Part shown: positions 57,334 to 64,000 of the stretch, in pieces
How positions within the stretch are numbered: the stretch's first letter is position 1
How the letters are laid out: the number at the start of each line of letters is the position of its first letter
Assembly: GCA_934047225.1 (NCBI GenBank)
Contig: OW204005.1
Span: 20,220,396 to 20,284,395 of the forward strand
From: Ypsolopha sequella
Lineage: Eukaryota; Arthropoda; Insecta; Lepidoptera; Ypsolophidae
DNA length: 64,000 nt
Direction: 5' to 3'
The notes under the pieces: generated by a model
Told to the model about the DNA's origin: nothing
The model's database searches: none
Seen by the model: only the letters and a program-made list of their open reading frames with translations
Program-made: the position numbers and the translations under genes

Positions 57334-57590
57334 TTAAAGGGCAGAAAGGAAGTGCTCTTTCAGTTTCTTTTTAAACGTAAACACAGAAGGACAATCTCTA
57401 ATGTGTTTTGGCAACTTATTCCACATACGTGCAGCTCGGGCCGTGAATGAGTTATAATAATAGTCAGTTTTACATGCCGGTACTTGCAACGTCCTTGTAT
57501 CACATGCTTTCTGGGGCCTATCACAAGAAGGTAAGAGTTTAAAGCAGTCACGAAGATACTCAGGGGCACATCGAGCTGAAGTTGGCAGGC
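57334..57590 (-). pseudogene. LINE C-terminal fragment
   Basis: The minus frame reads PEYLRDCFKLLPSCDRPQKA, then YYNSFTARAARMWNKLPKHI and FTFKKKLKEHFLSAL before a stop. A-x-x-x-WN-x-LP followed by F-K-x-x-L is the standard end of CR1/Jockey-type LINE proteins. Its upstream boundary runs into the minisatellite. Confidence 0.7.
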
Positions 57591-57689
57591 GCCTGCCAGC
57601 GAGAAGCAAATGCTACCAGGCGCCTGCCAGCGAGAAGCAAATGCTACCAGGCGCCTGCCAGCGAGAAGCAAATGCTACCTGGCGCCTGC
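57585..57689. repeat. 31-base minisatellite (about 3 units)
   Basis: The unit starts 'caggcgcctgccagcgagaa' and continues 'gcaaatgctac'. 'caggcgcctg' is itself a palindrome. More units lie at 58091-58165, beyond the SINE. Confidence 0.85.
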
Positions 57690-57752
57690 TCGTGTAACAA
57701 ATCAATAATAAAAGATATGTCTTATTAAAAAAGATATATAAAAGATATTTTT

Positions 57753-58040
57753 AGGGTTCCGTACCCAAAGGGACCCTATTATTAAGACTCCGCTGTCCGT
57801 CTCTCTGTCCGTCTGTCCGACTGTAACCAGGCTGTATCTCATTAACCGTGATAGATAGGCAGTTGAAATTTTCACAGATGATTTATTTCGGTTGCTTCTA
57901 TAACAACAAATACTAAAAATTAGAATAAAATAAATATTTAAGGGGGCTCCCATACAACAAACGTGATTTTTTTGTCGTTTTTATAGAAAATGGTACGGAA
58001 CCCTTCGTGCGCGAGTCCGACTCGCACTTGGCCGGTTTTT
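57753..58040 (+). repeat. Full-length lepidopteran SINE
   Basis: It begins 'agggttccgtacccaaaggg' and passes through 'aaccaggctgtatctcatt' and 'cccatacaacaaacgtgatt'. It ends 'gagtccgactcgcacttgg' plus 'ccggttttt'. This is a family I recognise as widespread in Lepidoptera. Partial copies are at 463-640, about 1315 and 53961-54006. Confidence 0.75.
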
Positions 58041-58090
58041 ACATAAATACAAATAAAAGTGAGTATGGCGGCTGCCAGTAAAACATCTCA

Positions 58091-58165
58091 GCAGGCGCCT
58101 GCTACAAAGAAGCAAATGCTACCAGGCGCCTGCCAGCGAGAAGCAAATGCTACCTGGTGCCTGCT
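58091..58165. repeat. 31-base minisatellite, second block
   Basis: Two more units of the 57585-57689 repeat, with the variants 'gctacaaagaagc' and 'tggtgcctgctggtgt'. The block ends like the first one ('gcctgctcgtgtaa'). Confidence 0.8.
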
Positions 58166-58279
58166 GGTGTAAAAAATATTACTAAAAGTTTTGTAGGGCT
58201 GGTTTTACATTAAAACGAAATGAAACAAGTCTCTCATATGACTCTAGACAAAAAATAAGGAGATTATTATATTACTTAC

Positions 58280-58826
58280 ATTGTTCTACGTCCCAAAACG
58301 AGCGAATTGAAAACGAAATTTGAAACGAGCAAATAAAAAAATCATTAAAAAAATCCTGAACCTGACTTGAAACAAAACTCACAAAAATTTCAAAGACACA
58401 GACGTCTGGATTCTATCCAGGTGGGTCTCATTTACTACTTAATGATCTGGATAGTTTTACGTCCCAAAAACTTGTATATTTGAAACGAGCAAATAAAAAA
58501 ATCATTAAAAAAAACCTGAACCTGACTTGAACCCAAACTCATAAAAAGTTCAAAGACACAGACGTCTGGATTCTATCCAGGTGGGTCTCATTTACTACTT
58601 AATGATCTGGATTGTTCTACGTCCCAAAAACTTGTATATTTGAAACGAGAAAATAAAAAATTCATTAAAAAAAACTTGAACCTGACTTGAACCCAAACTC
58701 ATAAAAAATTCAAAGACACAGACGTCTGGATTCTATCCAGGTGGGTCTCATTTACTACTTAATGATCTGGATAGTTCTACGTCCCAAAAACTTGTATATT
58801 TGAAACGAGCAAATAAAAAATTGTGT
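58280..58826. repeat. Satellite of 160-base units (about 3.3 copies)
   Basis: 'tacgtcccaaaaacttgtat' recurs at about 58459, 58619 and 58779 (period 160), and a variant at about 58288 (spacing 171). Each unit also holds 'cagacgtctggattctatcc' and 'ggtgggtctcatttactact'. The units are nearly identical, implying recent tandem amplification. Confidence 0.9.
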
Positions 58827-58852
58827 GTAATTGGACATATTAGACATTGGGA

Positions 58853-58918
58853 CACTCGTGCAAAACTATTGCGAAACTCACTTCGTTCGTTTCGTAAACA
58901 AGCACTCGTGTCCCAATG
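58853..58918. repeat. Short hairpin
   Basis: 'acattgggacactcgtgc' and 'gcactcgtgtcccaatgt' are perfect reverse complements around a 30-base loop. Probably a foldback remnant. Confidence 0.65.
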
Positions 58919-59276
58919 TTTCTGATTATATCACAGTTGCATAAAATGACCTCGGATTCAGTCGTGCCGATTTCTGAACGCTGTAGGGTAAAATTTGCAT
59001 CACTCCGAGTGATAACCACTCGTTTTGAAACGAAACCTAAACGTATGTGTAGAGAAATCGCTTTTTGACTTAAGTTGGACAGTATATCTAATGTACAAAA
59101 ACACTAAGAGACTCATTCAATTACATTAATGTTATTAATCAATCATCACAAGTCCTTACTTGAGTATTCCTTGTACTCAATTTTATTACTCAACAAATCA
59201 TCAAGCTGGTGCCTGTGTTAACAATTTTATAAATGAGTTGATTTTATGTACCGATATCAAGCTCAATTGTTTTAAA

Positions 59277-60190
59277 ATGTTTGGATCCAATGAATACCTG
59301 TTAAACAATTATGTGAAAAAAGAATTCCAAAATACCATAAAACCATTAATGGTAGCTGATAAAATAACCATTTTATCTAAATTCCACATAAGATACAATT
59401 TTATTACGTCAAACAACAAAATTTACACAGTTTGTTCGGCAATAACCAACATTGCTTTCATTATTTTTCAATTTATCATATATTTTAGATATATTAACAT
59501 TATACCTTTACTCAGAGATGTGGGAACTATTTCGTTTGAATTTTCTTCTATTTTCCTTATATCATTAGTAACTGGTATTTTTGAATGTATTATTAGTTTT
59601 TACTGTGGTGTTCTTGGTAGTGAAAACATTGTCAAGATAATTTTGAAACTCTTAGATATTGACAAAATTCTTCAAATAGAAAATGGAACTATGAACAGGG
59701 AAAAGATTATGGTTTGGAGGATGTTCCTAATATTGCTTGTAGGAATGTTGGTTTTAACTATTCATGGCACAGTTTACTTCGGGAATGGAGAACTGCTACA
59801 ATTTGTTGGATTATTTAGCAGATTCTTTTTTGAAATTAACATTTTATATCCTATGATATTTGTTGATTTCTTATGTAACAGACTTGAGTTGTGGTCAATG
59901 AAGCTTATTTATATATCTGGCATCAGAGAACCAAATATAAATACCGTAATATATCCAATTCAGATTGTTGAAACAACACAGCTATTGCAATCTTTTAAGT
60001 ACATTTTAGAAGTTCATAAGTTAACTGAAAAAGTATTTGGTTTGCCAGTAAGTCAGTCAATAATGAATCTAAACACAATAACAAAAACACTCGATAAACC
60101 ATGTCCTCTTTTCAGATATTTTTTTATGGCGTGGAACTGTTTATGCTTTGCATATGTTCTGTGCAAACCGTATTAACGATACTTACTAAA
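59277..60190 (+). pseudogene. Gustatory receptor exon 1
   Basis: The open frame extends upstream to 59160, but the first in-frame ATG is 59277 (MFGSNEYLLNNYV). It encodes 299 residues to YVLCKPY, then TAA. The likely donor gtaagt is at 60191, inside a perfect palindrome (60176-60201). Confidence 0.8.
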
Positions 60191-60567
60191 GTAAGTATCG
60201 TGAAGTTTATATCAATTTGACTTTTAATCCCAATCCCAATCCTAAATCCCAAATCCACACATCCCAAATGTTGTATAAAGTAGTAAGAGTGTCGATAAGG
60301 GGTTACAATCTACCGCGCTAAAGAATGTGTGGGTTGTCATGAAAAATTAACCATGAAGGCTGTTTTGCGACTCACCATATAACCTTCTAACATTACTTAC
60401 CGGCTCGCTTCTTCGCTGAAGGGTTTCTGAACTTTTGAGCAATTTTTCACATAGGGCCCCCTTATCTACAACCCTGTTACATTATTTACTTTGTTCCTTA
60501 TCTTTACTACTGATTTTTAGCTATATTATACTGAAGTTTGAGAATACATAAGTATGATAGTTTCCAG

Positions 60568-60726
60568 ATGACGAATTAATTGCTGGCCTTATAATCAATT
60601 CATTGGGTTGGATAATAAATTTTTTGTTCTTGATGATGGCGCTTTGCATAAAGTGTGAACAACTCGAATCCACGATCACCCGCGCTCGAGAACTTTGTTT
60701 ACAGGCTCAGAAAGACAGTAATAATG
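60568..60726 (+). CDS. Gustatory receptor exon 2
   Basis: Acceptor 'agtttccag', donor 'aatg|gtaaga'. 159 bases encode DELIAGLIINSLGWIINFLF and end QAQKDSNN. A transmembrane helix is followed by the intracellular loop before TM7. It needs one base from exon 1 and gives one to exon 3. Confidence 0.88.
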
Positions 60727-60914
60727 GTAAGATATATACATATTTTATCTTTCTCATTATTTAAAAATACTTTAGTATCCCACTTGCAACGTTTGAGTTA
60801 GGTTCCGTCAATAGTACAATTATTGATTAAACGAACTTACTTTTACATGAAGTTCTATCAGAATTATACAAGCGATGTCTTCGCCAACGCATTTGATATG
60901 TAAACCTGCTCCTC

Positions 60915-61133
60915 TATTATGTATCTTTAGTTGCCAACTGGACCGGTTGCCTATCATCAGAAACATAGACAAAAACTGAACTTTCAAAATTGCCTTTCAT
61001 GGGTATTGAACTATTTACGAACTGTGTCGTCACTTCAAGTGCGAACATATCCTTAGACAATCAGAATTCAATAGTATATCTATGTCTTTGATGATAGGCA
61101 CCCATTCCAGATGGCAACTAAAGATACATAATA
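60915..61133. repeat. MITE in gustatory receptor intron 2
   Basis: The arms 'tattatgtatctttagttgc' and its reverse complement continue inwards through 'tgcctatcatca' for about 55 bases with some mismatches. 219 bases in total, non-coding. Confidence 0.75.
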
Positions 61134-61383
61134 GGCCCTCAGTAGTACTCGCACATAGCAACCGCTTCTTTAGACTAATATTGAGGGTAAAACCTAAAAT
61201 CTTTTATATCTATCGTTCTAGGGAAGGTATGCATAATTATTTCGTTTAAACATAAGAATAACGAATAATTCAAGTTAATACAATATTACAGTCCTGTAAT
61301 TTTGAAGTTGGTCGCTAACCTCGGACAAATCCATTTGTCCCGAAAAACTAATAACGAATTCCTATAAATGTAAAAGATATTTA

Positions 61384-61499
61384 GGGCCTGTTTCACCACT
61401 TCCAGATAAGTGATATCCAGAAGATAAGTTTAAAAATGGAACACATTTTGTATGCGTTATATGTCACATATAACTATCTGGAAGTGGTGAAACAGGCCC
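61384..61499. mobile_element. Harbinger-type MITE, 116 bases
   Basis: Ends GGGCCTGTTTCACCACTTCC and its perfect reverse complement (at least 25-base arms), flanked by TTA on both sides (61381-61383 and 61500-61502), the 3-base duplication of PIF/Harbinger elements. Confidence 0.82.
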
Positions 61500-61502
61500 T
61501 TA

Positions 61503-62701
61503 GTAATGCAATAACTATTTAAACGATGCTCGAATAATTTATGACTGATATCCTTGTGTATAGTACATTCAATAAGAAGATTCTTTTTTGGTCCTGTTGT
61601 AAAACGGCATAAACAAAACATTTCTGCCATGACAATGAAATGGTCTTATTTAATAAGGAAACCAGTTAGATTTTCGTTACATGTACTAGTTGTACATTGT
61701 TGTTGAAAGGGTTGAAGATACGCAAGCTAAGCGAAATAAACTGACAATAAGTGCAGTGTTGTAGAATTTTAAAAATACGTGTGTAGCACAGGTAATTCAA
61801 ACAATACATAATTATAATTGGTATATTTTACGAAAAATTCAGAAACCGTAACCATATTTGAAAATTGTTACGAAATGAAATTAATTGGCATAGATTAAAT
61901 TATTTTAAGGTGTGTTAATTCGAAAACCATTTCGAGGTTTAGGTTTAAAAAGCCGTATTTTAGAAGTTTTGGTCTAAAAAACCTCATGATGCTGAATATT
62001 TTTACGAAAAAGCTGCAACTTCCATTTGCCCTTGTGTGACGTCACTTGATTATTAGGCTGTTTAGAAATGTGTCCTTTGCTATCAAGATAAATTTATAAT
62101 AATTTGCTTCAGACTAATTTGACAGGTAGATGACAGATAAGTAGACAGACAGAGACAGACCACTTTTTTTATAAGCAATCACACATCACAATCAGTATAA
62201 TGTCTAAGATTCTCAAGTGACAAGGTCATCGGACAATTCTTTAAAAAATCATAAAAAAATAATGGTCAATAATGAAAACCATGTCCTAAAATGACGTAAA
62301 TTCTCCGAAAAAAATTAAAAATAAAATCTTTTAAAAATTAAGCTATGGGAATTAATGGGCTTTACATTCAAAATCGAAAACACCACGTAAACATTTTTCT
62401 GTCATCAGATCCTAGGATACATAACATTTTTATGTAATTTCCGGATAGTATTTCAATATGTTTCAAAGTGTTATCTTGTACTAGTAGTTATCATATCAGT
62501 ATCATGACATTTTTATAAAAATAAAAGATTTTAGGTTCAACGTTCACTATTAAATGCGTTTGCGAAGACGCCGTGAAATATAATAATATTCTAATAATCC
62601 GACCACCTGGACTAGTGAATTTTGAGCGTCCGTTACTTTCCAGAATATTGTTTAAAGAACAGCACAATAATCTATTCTTAATGATTTAAATATTTTTACA
62701 G
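61503..62701. other. Gustatory receptor intron 2, remainder
   Basis: AT-rich, with no coding frame or paired terminal repeats that I could support. Confidence 0.4.
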
Positions 62702-62865
62702 TGGAGCTGCGCAGAATGTGCAAGAATGTGCTGCGCGTGAGTGACGCCAAGTACAGAAAGCTGAGCGCGTGTGGTGCGTTCACAGTTGACGCGTCACTGT
62801 TTTGTCAGCTGGTTGGATTGCTTGCCACATACATCGTGGTCTTGTTGCAGTTTTCTTACCTGTGA
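62702..62865 (+). CDS. Gustatory receptor exon 3 (TM7 and signature)
   Basis: Acceptor 'tatttttacag', stop TGA 62863-62865. It encodes ELRRMCKNVLRVSDAKYRKL, then GAFTVDASLFCQLVGLLA and TYIVVLLQFSYL. TY-x5-QF in the last helix is the defining gustatory receptor motif. Confidence 0.93.
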
Positions 62866-62916
62866 CTTAAGAATGGAAAACTTTTAATGAAGTACGTCTG
62901 TAATGAACTGAATGTG

Positions 62917-62922
62917 AATAAA
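62917..62922 (+). terminator. Gustatory receptor poly(A) signal
   Basis: AATAAA 52 bases after the stop codon of exon 3. Confidence 0.7.
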
Positions 62923-63261
62923 ACGACCAGATCAAAGTACCTAAGCAGGTTATAATATATGTATTGGTTATAAGAAACATTATAAATTAACTTACTTAAA
63001 CAACAAAAACATTTTTCTTGTTATGACTTCTCAAGATGACAAAATCAAAAATATAAAAAAGTAACTAATCCAAAGACAATGTGATGTGCTGGTGGTCAGG
63101 GCTGAAGCACTCACATACAGTCAGAGTCGGTAGGCAACCGTACAAGCTTGTGAACTGGGCGACGCAGCGTTTTAGAAACCCTTCCAGTATTCAGAACCCC
63201 AGTACATCTGAGCTGCGGGAGTCTTTAAGCAATTGAACGCGCAGTTTGATGGATTAAATGC

Positions 63262-63441
63262 TACCCTGCTTTTAGTTCTGTAATGCGGGAGGCTTTACAA
63301 ACGCAATACTAGCGTTATGGATATAAATTCCTACCGTTACTCAGATTAGTGTACCCTGCTTTTAGTTCTGTGATGCGGGAGGCATTAACAAACGCAGTAC
63401 TAGCGTTATGGATATGAGTTCCTACCGCTACTCAGTCTAAA
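63262..63441 (+). repeat. 90-base tandem duplication
   Basis: 'taccctgcttttagttctgt' starts at 63262 and again at 63352. Both units contain 'atgcgggagg' and 'tagcgttatggatat'. The copies differ at about eight positions. Confidence 0.8.
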
Positions 63442-64000
63442 ATTTGGCTTATAGGTTTAACAGAATACGCTCGGTAAGGAGTTCTATGTAAACGAGTGAA
63501 GATTAAAGAAATAATGATAATTTGAATTGCATAATAAAGATAATGTAATAAAAACTTATGACAGTATAATCATAAAAATTTTAACATTAAGTGAATCAAC
63601 AAGTTACTAACAACAAAATTGTCGAGCGTTAGGCACATTCTTGCTTGTTTTTAAAGAATTAATGCATCTTTTTTGGAGGATTCCCGGCAGAGATGCGGTT
63701 TTAAAATAATTGTTTTCATCACAAAGCGGTAACAGAACTAATTTAAATCAAAACAAACAACATTGAGATAAGTATGATATCGCTCTCTCTCTCTCTCTAT
63801 CTCTCTTTGCACGTGCCGTTTGCGATCTGAGATCGGGGAGCATAGCGCAGAAATTCCTTCCGCGTGTCAGCTCGCACCTAAGTACTTTTTATGCTCTCTA
63901 GGATCTGAGTAGAGGAAGCATTTTTATTATGAAGTCTTGAATACTACCCCGGAAACAATACCCGAATCCAGATCGTTCGCAACTCTGAATAGTGGAATGG
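63442..64000. other. Right edge, no gene recognised
   Basis: Contains a (CT)n microsatellite at about 63784-63807. No coding frame, splice-bounded exon or mobile element that I can name. Confidence 0.4.

Larger units (their letters stand above)
59277..62865 (+). pseudogene. Insect gustatory receptor, three exons, exon 1 disrupted at its donor
   Basis: Exons 59277-60190, 60568-60726 and 62702-62865 encode a seven-transmembrane gustatory receptor of about 406 residues, a ligand-gated channel of taste neurons in insects. Hydrophobic segments are visible near AITNIAFIIFQFIIYF, SSIFLISLVTGIFECII, MFLILLVGMLVLTI and GLIINSLGWIINFLFLMM. The last exon ends in TYIVVLLQF, the family signature. Exons 2 and 3 have clean splice sites. 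Exon 1 has TAA at 60174-60176, before the only strong donor (60191), and that donor would leave phase 2 where exon 2 needs phase 1. Removing 19 bases (60172-60190) would cure both defects, so this copy is probably a recent pseudogene or null allele, unless a weak upstream donor is used. Confidence 0.85.

Noticed and set aside
57585..58165. CRISPR-like array
   Set aside because: Units are directly adjacent without variable spacers and the genome is eukaryotic. It is a minisatellite.
58280..58826. Tandem gene fragments
   Set aside because: The 160-base units have no common open frame. They are satellite DNA.
59160..59276. Upstream extension of gustatory receptor exon 1
   Set aside because: The frame is open but starts with TTG and has no ATG. 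The family-like N-terminus starts at the ATG at 59277.

Overview
The window looks like nuclear DNA of a moth or butterfly (Lepidoptera). It is AT-rich and intron-rich, with a P450 of the CYP4 clan most like the lepidopteran CYP340 family, an insect gustatory receptor, and many dispersed repeats that I recognise from Lepidoptera (a SINE ending in 'ggccggttttt', LINE 3' ends, MITEs). No alignment was run; identifications rest on motifs, splice signals and reading frames read by eye.

Two host genes can be rebuilt, both on +. (1) A cytochrome P450 in eight exons (13089-13199, 16950-17135, 19877-20067, 34649-34709, 40619-40808, 42155-42306, 51632-51796, 56143-56297). It covers about 403 residues from upstream of helix C to the stop codon, with AGSDTT, ESLR and the haem loop FSFGRRSCLG. 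All seven intron phases agree. The N-terminal exon(s) are not in the window. (2) A gustatory receptor in three exons (59277-60190, 60568-60726, 62702-62865) ending in TYIVVLLQF. Its exon 1 carries an in-frame stop and a phase error just before the splice donor, inside a perfect 11-bp-arm palindrome. A THAP-domain gene or P-element derivative (36836-38704, +) lies inside P450 intron 4.

Layout. 1-10.8 kb: two copies of a P-element/THAP transposon (minus), with a nearly intact Ty1/copia element (4441-8803, minus) between them. 10.9-13.1 kb: LINE and Penelope-like (GIY-YIG) fragments, then a repeat whose tail runs into the first P450 exon found. 13-24 kb: P450 exons separated by MITEs and foldbacks. 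24.3-32.7 kb: a LINE on + (PHD-finger ORF1 plus ORF2) whose ORF1 is split by a second LINE on minus, with an 8-bp target duplication. 33-42 kb: older LINE fragments, the THAP locus and P450 exons 4-6. 42.8-51.3 kb: a hAT MITE, a solo LTR, and a mariner-type MITE that contains a complete BEL/Pao element with apparently identical 465-bp LTRs and a GAGAC duplication. 51.6-56.3 kb: the last P450 exons, with a Helitron helicase pseudogene split by a TTAA MITE. 57-59 kb: LINE remnant, minisatellite, SINE and a 160-bp satellite. 59-63 kb: the gustatory receptor.

The host genes are small and their introns hold most of the DNA. The P450 spreads about 1.2 kb of coding sequence over more than 43 kb because successive transposons entered its introns. 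No CRISPR array, rRNA gene or tRNA gene was seen.
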